NCBI GenBank assembly: GCA_913063495.1
Contig: CAJXXT010000001.1
Coordinates: 1 to 64,000, forward strand
DNA length: 64,000 nucleotides
Source of the DNA: an uncultured Gammaproteobacteria bacterium
GTDB taxonomy: Bacteria; Pseudomonadota; Gammaproteobacteria; Pseudomonadales; Ketobacteraceae
Direction of reading: 5' to 3'
The notes under the pieces are model-generated. The model worked only from the letters and a program-made list of their open reading frames with translations, did not search any database and had not been told where the DNA came from. A program made the position numbers and the translations under genes. How positions within the stretch are numbered: position 1 is the first letter of the stretch; each line of letters opens with the position of its first letter. This document shows positions 40,601 to 46,682 of this stretch, piece by piece.

Positions 40601-43600
40601 CATCGGTAAGTAATAATACGTTTTCGTAGGTATCATTATCAGGCCAAGCTGTTCGATCCGTTGTTGTGGTACTGACAACAATATCCGTACCAGCATAACG
40701 AACGGTTGCAACGAGTTGATCAATTTTATCTTTATAGACCTGAACGGCGTTGGGCCCATCGCCTAGATTTATTTCTGAAAATGCTAGAGGAACCTCACCG
40801 GAATTCTTATGGCTTAAATAGGTTCCAACTGAACGTCCATTATTGCTAGCATCGGCACCACTTAGTGTAAACTGATGTTCATCCGCTAAAATATCATTTT
40901 GTTGTTGCCAAACATCGGCGGCTGATAAAACAGGGTTACTAACAAACCGCCCAATGATACTGGATTGTTCTGTGGTGTTCTCTTGTTGGTACGTTAATCG
41001 GTAACCGTACTCCCCTTCTACAAGGTTATACAATGTGGCAATAAACGCGTTATTAGTAACAGCGCCTTTATGGGCCAACCCAGAGGTATTTGTGACAGTG
41101 GGGTCATACTCAATCACTTGAGTTTCACCCATTCCGCCATCTTCTTTCCAATAGGTTAGCTTAATGGAGTCTTGATCCACTGCGCCATAAATGGCATCAC
41201 TTTCTACGCCATCAACACCTTCAGCAACCATTGCATCAAAATCAAATGTTAACTCATGATCATAGGTGTAACGGTTACCTTGCTGAATACTAAAAGGGGA
41301 TACATCAATGTTGTTTGTTGTTACCTCACCGGTCACTGGGTTTCGTTTCGTCACTGAAACCACAACATCATATACACCATCCGACAATGGTGCCTCTGAT
41401 AGACTTAAATAACCGTTGTAGTGGTTTTTATAGGTTAGATCAGTCACAGTGTTAGCAGCCACCTCACCAGTAAAGTGATTGCTAACCGTTGCCACTATTT
41501 GTTGGGTATTCGCTATATCCAAGTAATCTGCATGTGCAGAGTCCGTTAGATTAAAGAAGCCATCAATAGCGTCACCTGTGGTTTGCGTTCGTACTTGATA
41601 ACCGCCATTAATCACAACATCGGTATAGGTTTGTGAGGCTAGACCCGATTCTGCGTTGTAAATAACCTCTGTATTGATTTGATATTTGCCATCAGCCAAA
41701 GTACCGTCGGCTAATAACGTTAAACGCCCATCGTAATGATCTGGGTTAAAAATGGTGGCAACTGTTTCCTGGGGTGAGGTATCTGTTACCGCTCGATCTT
41801 CAACGTCCAACCGAGTGAGTGTTGTTTTAATACTTTCTACATCTTGCAGATTGGCGAGGTAATTATCTGCAGTGTTATCATCAAGATCAAAGAACTGGTT
41901 ATACGACAACCCGCCTTCGGTAATAACGTTTCCATCTTCTAGGGTTTGTGTACTCCACTCCCCTTCTGTTCCCCACTCTTCCATTTTAGTAATGTAAAAA
42001 CGTTTATCGTTGTAGTACCAGTTATCATCCCCGTAGGCTTGAACATAACTGCTTACGCGAGTCCCCATGTTGTCAGGTAGCTCACCGTGATCAACTAAAA
42101 CACGCTGATTTTTATTATCGAGACTCGAATCACCGGAAGCACTTTCAGTGGTTTTTGGGTAATAGTAAATATGGTATTCACCGCCTGACATTTCGATTTC
42201 GGCGACATAAATAGTACCTATTGTTAATGAACGATTCGAGGCAACTTGCCCGTAATCAGATCCGCGCACACCTGTTGAGCTATAAATGTCATTACGCAGT
42301 AGCTTTATACCAATGCGGTTACCTAGCTCATCCGTAAGCCCCATAAAACCACGGAAGGTACTGCTATTAACGCCACCGGTAAACTCGTAACGAACCACGG
42401 TACGCGTACTGTCATCGAGCAAATAACGTTTTGTACCAATCAATTCTCGGTAAGCTACATTTTCTGTTGTATCAACCGTAGTCACTCGCATGACATTGGC
42501 ACCATTGAGCTCGTCTAACTGGGTAATATTAAAACTTTCAGCAGCTCCAACATTAAAATAGATACCTGTATCACTGTTAATGGCAGCGTTATCCACATCA
42601 CCAATGGTATAACCGCTAAACCCGTAGTTATTTTCTTCATCACTAAAATCATTGTGATAATAAGTTTCTTCGGGCGGGCCATCAATGGCGACACCGGTTT
42701 CTGTCCATTCGGTAATAGCAAGCTGTTGTGTGCTGGTGCCTTCCATTTCAAGGGTAGTATGAAGTGCATCAAAGTCGCCCCAGGAGCTAAGATCTAATTG
42801 TGCAGCTTGATTCACATCAGGGCGGGATGCTCCTTCTGCATACACCCACAAGTAAGCGATATTATCTTTAACTTCAATGTCTACTTGGGAGGTGCTTCCC
42901 AAGCTTCGAGTAGCAAAAGTATGCAGGCTGCCTTCACCATATGCACCCGTTGACGCGAATGTGTACCGCCCAGAAAAGCGCACCCCCCACTGATTGCCAT
43001 TACCATCGCTGATACCTACAAAATCATGCTTGTAATCAGAAATCCCGGCAAGATCTTGTGCCTTAAAACTAAAGCTGAAATCACGATTTGCTGCGTAGTA
43101 TTGATTGCGGTGGTAACTGATTTCATCCCAGGAGTTATACGATGAATCGCCCACTAATACCTGATTTACAGGACGTAAAAGTAGCTGTTCATTGCTAGTT
43201 TCTAAATACTGAAGCGTACTTCCGTTATAACCTATGATATCTGAGGCAATACCATAAAAACCGAGATCTTCAATACTCTTAGTTAAATCTAGCGTACGTG
43301 TAGATGGTATATCAATGGCACTGACTACCGACTGACTCAGTGCATCACTGGTAGCACCAACTGTTTGATAGGTGTAACCATAACCCGTCAGATCCGTCCG
43401 GCCAATTTCACTCGCAATCTCTTTACGTGAAGACAGGCCAATAGCAACGTTATAATCCGTGGTCTGATGAAGGCCTTGCACCCATGTGTGGCTATCAACG
43501 ACAAAGAATTCTGCCGTTGTATAATTGTATTGTGCGAATGCATCTACATCTGCAAAGGATGGTCGGGAAATGGTAATATCACCATCATTTAGCGGTGTAA

Positions 43601-46235
43601 AACCTGGGTACGGTGTGGAGTGTTTTAGTGTGTTGGTAATTTGGCCTTTGCCATCGTACTGAATCTCAGTGACATAACCTTCACCATCAATGCTGTAGAT
43701 TAAACGGTTGGCATCATCGTATAAATTATGGGTAATACGGTCGTCATTGCTAAATGATGGCCGCACAGATTCTAAAGAGGCATCTAACGCACGCACACTT
43801 GCGCCATCTTTGGTGGATAGGTGGGATAGTTGGCTAATGGTAAGGTAATTGGCGTACTGAATCGCACGGGTTACCTGGCCGGTATTATCGTAGGCCAACT
43901 CCGTTAACGCTCCGTTACCGTCAATAGTGGCAATCACTTGATTACGATCGTTATAAAGGCTGTGGGTTAACACTCCCTCGGCATCTTGAGTAATGCGCAA
44001 ACGGCCTTGATCATCATAAATAAAATGGGTTTCACCAAGTGCTATATCATCAGCTTTGCTCTCTGTTAATCGACCATCCGATTCTTCCTGACGAACAAGT
44101 CGACCCGCCTTATCAAAAAACTGCTCTTGAACAAATCCGTTATTGTATTCAGTGCGGGTGTGCTGCCCGTATTCCGTATCGAGCAGGTAGGTCGTTATTT
44201 GATTAAAACCGTTCAAAGTTTCAGATGCTTGAGCAACATTACCCACTAACCCGTTAATATCAAGCGGTTGCCCATTAACATCAAGCTCTGCATTGTTGAC
44301 GTTTTCAACAAGGGCAGTTGCCACTAGACGCCCCAAGCCGTCATACACGTAATGCGTGGCCTGGGTTGCATCGTTTATATCCGTTGCGGTTGCAGAAAAT
44401 TGTTTTAGTAAACGACCACTTTCATCATAGGTAAAATACACTGTACTCGTTTGTGGCGTAGAACCTGTCCCTTCAAGATTAAGTTCACTGTAAGCAACCT
44501 CTGTGCGACTAACTTGGCCTCTAAAATCCAAATAGGACGTACTTTCTTGTGTGTCCCCTACCTGGGAGCTCGCCCACGCCTCCAAATCAGCAACAGACAT
44601 TGGCACTGATGATACTTTTGTCGCGGCAAATAAATTAGCCGTTAAGGTATCGCCATCAGCGGTAAGGTTATCGCTATAACGGGTTTGTGTGACACGTCTC
44701 TTGTCTACAATAGAGTCGTCATAGGCGGTTTGGCTTACTTGGCCACTTGGGTTAACGGTAAAAACTAAACGTGCATCGGTGTCATATACATAACGCGTAA
44801 TTTCTTCTCCGTTTGCTGCAAACACACCATCACTAGGATCTAAGTCCGCATCCGTATAACGAATTTCTGAAATAACTTGATTATCACTGTTGTAATACCA
44901 ACGGATCGCATTACCTTCGCCATCCATTTGCCATAAACGTAAACCTGTACTGGTTGCAACCAAACTATCGGTATCATAGTCATAACCATACCGAGTAACG
45001 TTTCCTTCTCCGTCTTGTATAAAACGCACGTCACCTTCATCGGTATAACCCAAGACAGTTACTGAACGAAACCCGCTATCATTTGCTGCAGATTCAACTT
45101 TACTGATTAGCCTCTGGGTAGTGCCATCATCTGCTTGACGTTCAATATGGTGATATGTTGTGGTACTTGTACGCTCTGCAATGTATTGATGGCTTAACAA
45201 AGAATTTGCTTCTGGGCTCTCTGCTCGAACTCTTTGATAGGTAATTACGTCGGTTTTATTATCGCTATAGGCGTAGCCGGTAACAGAGGCTGTGTCACCT
45301 TCACCTTGAATAAGCTGGATAATACGTGGTGAAGGCTTGCCAGTTTCTTGGGGGTTATCATAAACAAAGCTCATTACGTTGCCGGTACCGTCGGGCAATG
45401 TTTTATCAGGGTTTGTGGTTTCACCTTGACGAACACTAACCAATAATGGCAACCCACTGTCGCTGTGATCATAAATATATTGAGTGACATAAAAAACGCT
45501 ATCTTGAGACTCGTTAGGGGTAAGGTCTACACTCACCTTGGTCAGAGCGTTGGTAGCGGCCCCAGTATCAGTTACGTCCGTATATTCGTAACTGATAATG
45601 GATTGAACCACACCAGTAGAGTCTGTATGAGATATTTGAGTAACCCGTTCAGACCCATCAAGTAGAATAATCGATCCCTGTCCAGAAGCATCAGTAATGG
45701 TTACTTGGTTGGCCGAATAGCTATATTTTAATTCACGTAATTCACCATCTATCACTTTTGATAATTTATTAGTGGCGACGTTAAAAACTTGGGTAATCTG
45801 ACTCTCAGGGTTGCTGTAAGTCCATTCACTACCATTTCCCGATAAAGTAACGGTATCGTTAACACCTAAATCATCACTGACATAAGCGTTTGCACTATTG
45901 TCCCAAGTAAATGTTTGCGCAGAGCCTGTTTCGGTCCAACGTGTTATCTGATTACCCGATTGTTCCATTTTTTGTTGGAAGTTAAATCTTGTTGAATTAT
46001 TCGCACTATTGGCATTATCACTAAAAATCGCCTGGCTGTTGTACGTACGTACAACTGAAGCATCCACACCTTGACCAACGATTAATTGATCTTGACGTTG
46101 CACCACAAGGTTACCGTTAACTGCATTGACATGAAGCTGATCCCCTGCCCCACCAAAACCCAATCCTGCTGTTCCCAATGCCTGCTTGGAACTATTAAAT
46201 AATCCTAATCCTTCAGTAGCGATAATGGCTGTCAT
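22620..46235 (-). CDS. Giant RHS/YD-repeat polymorphic toxin protein B (7,871 aa)
   Basis: One uninterrupted frame of 23.6 kb, start supported by TAGGAG 7 bp before the ATG. No signal peptide or PAAR domain; it opens with QLHVNAVNGNLVVQRQDQ and RTYNSQ, as in other large RHS proteins. Rough layout: YD repeats 60-960; LamG-like beta domains about 975-1420 and 2060-2270; Ig-like modules with the pattern Y-x-G-x-L...L-x2-G-x-Y (near 1507, 1612, 1873, 2417, 2597, 3515); two tandem modules of about 343 residues from about 2760; YD repeats 3665-7050 interrupted by LamG-like and Ig-like segments; LysM about 7080-7140; hydrophobic Gly/Ala-rich segment about 7180-7400; STNG at 7462; then a unique 410-residue tip ending near HFYRNEKLGLNEFGSDYKS. 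The YD repeats should form a shell around the tip toxin. Export route unknown. Confidence 0.9.
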   Translation of the reverse strand: MTAIIATEGLGLFNSSKQALGTAGLGFGGAGDQLHVNAVNGNLVVQRQDQLIVGQGVDASVVRTYNSQAIFSDNANSANNSTRFNFQQKMEQSGNQITRWTETGSAQTFTWDNSANAYVSDDLGVNDTVTLSGNGSEWTYSNPESQITQVFNVATNKLSKVIDGELRELKYSYSANQVTITDASGQGSIILLDGSERVTQISHTDSTGVVQSIISYEYTDVTDTGAATNALTKVSVDLTPNESQDSVFYVTQYIYDHSDSGLPLLVSVRQGETTNPDKTLPDGTGNVMSFVYDNPQETGKPSPRIIQLIQGEGDTASVTGYAYSDNKTDVITYQRVRAESPEANSLLSHQYIAERTSTTTYHHIERQADDGTTQRLISKVESAANDSGFRSVTVLGYTDEGDVRFIQDGEGNVTRYGYDYDTDSLVATSTGLRLWQMDGEGNAIRWYYNSDNQVISEIRYTDADLDPSDGVFAANGEEITRYVYDTDARLVFTVNPSGQVSQTAYDDSIVDKRRVTQTRYSDNLTADGDTLTANLFAATKVSSVPMSVADLEAWASSQVGDTQESTSYLDFRGQVSRTEVAYSELNLEGTGSTPQTSTVYFTYDESGRLLKQFSATATDINDATQATHYVYDGLGRLVATALVENVNNAELDVNGQPLDINGLVGNVAQASETLNGFNQITTYLLDTEYGQHTRTEYNNGFVQEQFFDKAGRLVRQEESDGRLTESKADDIALGETHFIYDDQGRLRITQDAEGVLTHSLYNDRNQVIATIDGNGALTELAYDNTGQVTRAIQYANYLTISQLSHLSTKDGASVRALDASLESVRPSFSNDDRITHNLYDDANRLIYSIDGEGYVTEIQYDGKGQITNTLKHSTPYPGFTPLNDGDITISRPSFADVDAFAQYNYTTAEFFVVDSHTWVQGLHQTTDYNVAIGLSSRKEIASEIGRTDLTGYGYTYQTVGATSDALSQSVVSAIDIPSTRTLDLTKSIEDLGFYGIASDIIGYNGSTLQYLETSNEQLLLRPVNQVLVGDSSYNSWDEISYHRNQYYAANRDFSFSFKAQDLAGISDYKHDFVGISDGNGNQWGVRFSGRYTFASTGAYGEGSLHTFATRSLGSTSQVDIEVKDNIAYLWVYAEGASRPDVNQAAQLDLSSWGDFDALHTTLEMEGTSTQQLAITEWTETGVAIDGPPEETYYHNDFSDEENNYGFSGYTIGDVDNAAINSDTGIYFNVGAAESFNITQLDELNGANVMRVTTVDTTENVAYRELIGTKRYLLDDSTRTVVRYEFTGGVNSSTFRGFMGLTDELGNRIGIKLLRNDIYSSTGVRGSDYGQVASNRSLTIGTIYVAEIEMSGGEYHIYYYPKTTESASGDSSLDNKNQRVLVDHGELPDNMGTRVSSYVQAYGDDNWYYNDKRFYITKMEEWGTEGEWSTQTLEDGNVITEGGLSYNQFFDLDDNTADNYLANLQDVESIKTTLTRLDVEDRAVTDTSPQETVATIFNPDHYDGRLTLLADGTLADGKYQINTEVIYNAESGLASQTYTDVVINGGYQVRTQTTGDAIDGFFNLTDSAHADYLDIANTQQIVATVSNHFTGEVAANTVTDLTYKNHYNGYLSLSEAPLSDGVYDVVVSVTKRNPVTGEVTTNNIDVSPFSIQQGNRYTYDHELTFDFDAMVAEGVDGVESDAIYGAVDQDSIKLTYWKEDGGMGETQVIEYDPTVTNTSGLAHKGAVTNNAFIATLYNLVEGEYGYRLTYQQENTTEQSSIIGRFVSNPVLSAADVWQQQNDILADEHQFTLSGADASNNGRSVGTYLSHKNSGEVPLAFSEINLGDGPNAVQVYKDKIDQLVATVRYAGTDIVVSTTTTDRTAWPDNDTYENVLLLTDGTPLTAGEYDVSVKATLNNNSIVDLTGFTLQVSDQLDASSTQSQGAQLTWKGINAEQLKQMELRFGQASSVDGTQPNYTEVLIEQVDGEPLPKVSVFDVAPNTNTPEISNLGASLTGLLGQYSALPITGLTTSPLSTSVTGLVNAGLEDSITQAYAQQSVNVTHTGTLNASHQASHTLEWDQFSRTIDFAEFSELGSDALTANHGFIIKDSIDGVDSETANERVITDDNGIRLIHNDTNQSDNWVSVSGSLKYDNSLPTAIHAKQTQMTYHFNSGRLDYSGFLGMEGKNSSNTNTYLGLYIQDNKAYSTTQSLSAGSQLMNLDANTDYVVTVTLKGTYASIELHKAGDEMVNASYSDPTATSLLTSHSYMAVKGDGGQFGNSLLINSLMESGEHTDSTTTLKYRREGQAEWQSASVAQSDGKYSVSLGSQAIDGDRIDQWEYRVSEQLNGATIRQFSDVLESTSAVASGESIVEANAVTATVKTQQLSQSQGTSIQGFLTGAQQLNLDYAVTTITNSDGELVDTVTTWAGLDNSYNGYLNISADNTLAEGSYSLAVNLIKDGAVTETLNSEYQRNNQHTVTQQVTWAVEGGAINAAHELALHIRPKGSEEEYQKLAVTEVNGQYQSTIVGAPNSEWEFVILEKHSDQETIMSARKGNVTLAEMTGTVLEQYVAIGETTSSDNSNVTRIHAKVVGESGIFEVDTNVSSIAGYAGQVYLSNGEALADGNYTVTLSYYAENDETYENDVLIRTEDKVYQVGDDRNLVGSSIVNENTSLVSVQDVGTHYIIQYLDPASDADNPSTNTIEIAKGLDANTLTIEELNDSQYAYGIEYKDAEGQLYSQLDGAFIAEHVGTPTAEELGRFYGQSVEVDVVAEVEVGAVGAASGYVSSTVTVTKDNRIPDNISIQNGIPVLSVPDLNGGLGFEYVERFSEDTYVAYSDRSYFVFKDGDTLPDLDKPDIVETEIELNSWLSWINDRYKFEENGLGFVGVYKEIHGALADEWVVRDKVNLDGNKIELLSDWVNSAQSGWVMSGSGSQVNEIIPGAYNLYFTEYKMKSRVDYGTEEYYTTPTFYGSTQHDGLQSLEGVSYTLDDSIEFEITLQDIPDEVMSFDFVLLDEEGNDLVTNTYSVGGLAEDGSVLITVDGMTEFPTKYGLQYRIDYRNESEIVGGTGVQTLISNISDDFEALAYQASEVTSSVIYPGSVSNTDSVLEVIPNRIYALTDAPDTYVSSTVNIAEGGDHRVPDNIYFKNGIPVVSVPGYDFENVDHFGLWGDWDYGMSAKSYFVFEEFKEPDFNRSTVTSAGLLGQQWVYYEQNTPGYVGLAIDKMGWFGSWTDFWGEHDRIGVDGNVIELNLRGSGNVSSNIGWLEEGDEISYINPGTYNMYSSAHRIVEENEGDHYYTSRYDFSGLQKIEGGTYQLGNSIDFDIAFDDLPDDITSFDFVLEDVVNPVTGEKFEFEKTVSAYELVGDSISISIEIDLEQIYLPSTSGLKYRIDYFKGDKPVGSSVSGTLKSNVQGSYASWKTSVDPDHVLTYEESGIIDTGLQLFSLEKTDSAGGKVVDIPSEIAGKYQFSNIDSVEVDIFAFDEIYGGKTVGELFNASTLPELELALNSENSRNVVTKVSEIQNWSGSVNFRGDTSETLPEGHYLVRFKLVDKNGSEFFEYRMVPYTVGVVGVPATTPSLTWNADNIPSSTDVWIRYKVATDIDYSVDDNGWKNVNVQLDANSQFHVSLTDLTLETTEILENQTTGLHDFEILYVDSLTHKEISGATGTFDIAYNSDTPTVLDVQFTRDINGREARTFYDVNGQVQATLSADGAVTEFIYNGFNQLIDTVQYSALVSESLRANGSLTEVLESTQANSDTTLHNVSLYNERGSVVATINAEGIVTLVEYNQNNQQVATKVLQRQLTDTYLKDVVFANPALMTVGKLLSYTSIDDNGELIFKPAATGSSVDQLTKVNYTLRGEVNQSIAVDDTITQINYDNMGRVVSTIANYDNAISNSRTASQGYDVKGRVTSETNGDQVITHAYDLNGLRISTTTASADEGIKNNERTTRFFYDANGRLTFSLNANDELAETLYNSFGDVIGSQTYVAHITSDVIDISQLQGGITSALLLQYFRSFRTESDNRNHIRYDRRGSVRLLADALGNQQRFEYNAFAERTRTIREAKGGNVDGQTIINESFYDKRGRVVSTSDDALGVRRNASVIYDAFGRITDQFDGNNNRTQIISDKIGRQTQVLQFNKGGEILSQRDTTYDALGRVLTLQDGVGTTQYIYNDANRNVAIKINTGTQTLTETTISNRFGETRLVEQANGDRTIYDYNDQGQLTAVYNNTEALRDLASFSESTIQGYIEAVQADSQQQADSVNEYYQSGLLKISEDVNGTKVHFTYDAAQRLIRKTVDYSEDATGNSAGLNLVTDYRYDAQGRQVSDIQWLGTPGEVAEANPNNAIITTTEYDVAGRVSHVTVKGVIPDNDIDREGENDVVTSFTYDDLGNQLTVSTGGVPNVQYDTDDNDNLVRIYSAPLSSTRYEYDTLGRRVAEIVDGSFIDDETGQELYQGLDLTTRYQYDDNNNVVVSTAANGAQTLFYYDASDREIFRVSAEGDVSETIYNAQHQVVAIRQYAAPINTYLLAGGANSDEVIARLGLGDDAAVGQADIMAQHPTSQRVYDDAGRLIYTIDALGLISKNIYDRVGRVVQTIQYAIDTDLENQLIAETHSGNNAVILVDNAISGAQAPVANSHQQQTIYDVLGRAWIQVNALGQVTESQYDRAGRLVLQVQYDDALNDYTGSATETSIESFIKEQRIDDIASQIRAEVRKTGETTTNRYTWFTYDVLGRQKTQLNSLGYMSESEYDAAGRMIHSRRYTVPHALELLFAGDTLNPNKERLNNLSSSAFDSSLAKITDALNGMSLVELEGATLESATLQLNAWGTKLQTTVQNWYSAVDNISKGNTSVTNTNFVNSLRQTSTEYDNAGRVIAVIDEDANSKSNHPTDKERYEYDAAGNRTALINKKGDTWVSVYDGANRLIQKITPVVEQTELVGVLSSESFEEGAGELVVDEALKAIPSASGDGLRLQNTGATEASAAMVLNDASDNIWETTLSFSGDVLATNPVIYYTGANDLDDGPNSKRGVELQLSGSTVQVSHLHGDDSSTSTLKNASDNALVLDSNETYVFRFHLARAYSGDDTSTLTATVYTVNGSARNEVGSVSFQTDWDVDQDGDVKSTASTGIRLAAAGTDDQAVTLHQMDNLVDDVRWAEWAETTRSVDTKQSVITEYEYDGLGNVTRMVEGKGTLSERVTGFVYDDLGRQTTTTHPTVGVYDEVSDTRATQDYANEVRLQVTRTPTETTYFDSLGNETAHRDTRGVDTFKVYDAGNRLAYEVDGENYVTGYTYDAFNNIQTLTRYANVLDIDNVDMLSVPTNGRYGMTLSALEAELVGNVNDRIITNSYDALNRQTAVKQTVVAMFVKGVDDEGNDKLSDVAPISGTEYDDFGQIVEEWRMSVDDQRADLKVSTHHLYDQAGRRIATLDSENYLTVVSYDSEGNQIGRMEYAQQYGGSVADFKAGNLSKQNLTTASAAEINTEEAFKDVLSSAIGYDREFHYTYDVLSRRTSETQRHTFVDQVEFTDPNNNAVSSELTRTYAEEVLLSETTYDVLGNVVALSTTKDGTVDTKLTTQTFYDVLGRVTAVLEPEMISSTQDSSEQLVITHTRKGESDALLSWRSPQLAGIDLDKVQFQHRIVGTSGWSDTIIATVNAVTTTVDVKHLDTNRYEYRVNYFRIGDEERYGVSSGEIDIITDEQNSPTNTTSWVEQSDGEVKIHVLTPVTEGDLRLTINGSEVPAETHSSMGSRHTYTINNTTNGTVSKMLARGGYQFVMEDITTKAVLTQGNYQITQANDETQSTFSILNSNYSVDSNVKSQMRFDHKKDKWRHNNAFSVDWSSTQQLGDGDVSWSITIETSNAHGNRHTKTITSGQVKVGGGFGWEAPDGISGSVSAPGHGNGRVTYTQKGLSFYNTHDKTSKGRSARIEGIIGVTVWKQVGDTKLKVIDTQRENSNSSGSGDASVNRVELLNVNLPENPGSLTLRYRVPQNALEDSIETQDGVVINRYQPLWKEVEVERVADGMYWGGRDGIPAGIYQFQLFDGTNNVTGEAVGGALTLIPSELGEPADSAMMTVGNGVDSQSQVDAGTGQIVSPLTAFAYDAVGNRLQETRYSGGANRERLANGDVVGNADVNKDQISRWRYDQAGNMTQHINGEQNNTFFAYDEAGKLRKEWLTTTTTDDFGHLRRQVQGQVFRYDNVGQQTHAIELRPQMDEDFRQLSDDKQLGTAVDAQELSVTEMRYNSFGEMIARGHVNSANLGNDTAAPETEASLQEYFQYNNLGQLIKTNKDTGVDRAYYYDRLGNMVQEISDSGMLYQDGADTDTDIGNLSYAQVFTTADNLLRKTHYQFDSLGRTTHVEYPEFISGDPNTPETFSPTTSQTYDRWGNTLTSTDAAENTTLYHYNDQNKVIYEQKLVGDTIAGWQQVGDEYDSKLQKIDLLTIDTHYYLDRQGRTIGTVDANNHRKATGFNNQGQAAKQVAADGGVLHNGYDALGQRREATNALGHSHYYRYDQAGQMTNHYTASGGETAYTYDEAGNQVEMKQLITSIDNGKTNTWQTTQNTFDGLGNVVQTVVGDDTAGIGEYSKTKFFFDEQGNKAGSWLLGGGYSRTTNDYFGRKSEMVDLGGITTYFDYDQAGQLRHQYQTDDRFFSSTNYNYEVEKQDITFDYLMNGQMKTRNDIGTNLETSFEYDILGRQANEAFKGKIYELEEYTVDVLRYRTVWSKDDDEYVKQSYTFKETRYRDVKNEAIGNTKTYYDDLGRVTNVVSTSEGMDQYGINVQYEYDAMGNRIRVYEDGQQDDATTALWYSYDKMDRLRVAKGSATVDDEGVYSLVKNSDQDDSSIITYDLAGNRIKAERNNSTEFYQYDADNRHVATQAGDAGTGANQQFVNQKYYDRMGRSVYQMNYYYKPVDGEPNQGSATELMAYEYYSNGKMASQASYNPVSLQEDVQEGAEGSLWGYVSDKGEIEHQLTSKYTVEMKYTHFGELSQQKTVSDNGNTDTINNYYGAFDSHKLIRKEASRSTAGYLPGTLSQYYDANGNVVNIRDHKENKNDRDLFLNGQGQIARKRYSHTGNEADLGKIQYYYYSNGKGVATKGEDAPTDLDYNFTPINESYPSPTPGTYVVQQDGETLNNVALMMWGDASLWYLIADANGFVGTVSLTAGQTLIIPNQVTNIHNTSETFKPYNAAEIIGDTTPTMPLAPPPKESGGGCSAAQILVIIIVIVASIFTAGAALAAMGPAAAGMSVAAGASGMFAGGLAIGTASFGAAMTAGFVAGAVGSIAGQLAGMALGIQDDFSWGDVGVGAVTGAFTAGLSTSSALAGVAAKGNQTLSATQVAMNSAKYLVRSAATYAVDYAANKAAGNEVTFSWGNVAASAVAASVVKNGIGNSATSGIGGFIQSTAVGTAQGLLTREIKRTLGIGGQQSGEMIMANAFGQAIGNSIVGSGLSDGKNRDGIFGAERSSGLLGHVFDGRGAVQSQVNNVTSTPVEPDKNSTNGNPAVASSVSDEGTYSYPSGRGDGRVTYTDTMPASPAHTGFQKRSSLLSGLEGTLNDASAFSSSMQGVFGSNDPLNYSYDFERSLGDRIAGTVFNFEYTENPSFLDMASDPSYWSSGAEFVASMAWNSGVQAYSGLLGIQGLVTGDSTLSKSFVESASWNPSNPYTQGQQQYLGEALKPATDYFKSLEAGYGDLGYEWLGPIGGAIGSALPTALTLPFAPEVRGAFGSLGRSVNSLELPTFSNLKNLDVQFPYDFTGGSTLHMGIDPTRFRSPFTYKLSQDLRFDEASSIFDNTGSLSNDIIDRSTIAIRGEDIGNPYLREYLPSLGGNLDDWAKYSTPSFNSPSGPFQVHFYRNEKLGLNEFGSDYKSVLNHDGDWGQPLREWRIDEGLHPKKQGHTLDGKPRSF
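23839..23849 (-). repeat. STNG junction repeat, copy 3 (live junction of giant gene B)
   Basis: AGTACAAACGG inside gene B marks where similarity to gene A (NAFGQAIG region) ends and the unique tip begins. Confidence 0.85.
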
Positions 46236-46682
46236 GGTATTACTCCTAATGCAATATCTACTGCAATTGTTATTCGTAAATTGTCTTTGTGATCGCGCAC
46301 TCGCGTTATCGATAGTTATATATCTTCGATTTTTCGGAAACGTGCACCATAAACTGAAAAAAAGATGAAATAAATTTAAAAAAGCTTAAAAATGTTCAGT
46401 AAAAAAACGTATTGGTAAATATTAATTACAGTATTTCATTCAGGCAGCTGTAATTAGATTATTTTTATGATTTTTCAATAAGCGCCACTGTAAACACGAA
46501 CAAATATTTTTGTATCCAAGGTAATTAAACAAAAGTATCAAACAAACAAATTTTCATTTACTTTTAAAAAATCGACGCTATTATTGCGTCCAATTATTTA
46601 CAGCAGATATTTTTCGTAGATTCGATAAATAACCGAGCAACCAGTAAATACATTTTTTCAGAAAACATTCAATGGATATGAA
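46236..46682. promoter_or_regulatory. AT-rich divergent intergenic region upstream of giant gene B and an SGNH lipoprotein gene
   Basis: This 447-bp gap separates the divergent starts and must hold both promoters. It is strongly AT-rich with several A/T runs, but I see no convincing -35/-10 pair, operator or hairpin that I could name. The low GC may indicate H-NS-type silencing, which is inference. Confidence 0.4.
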
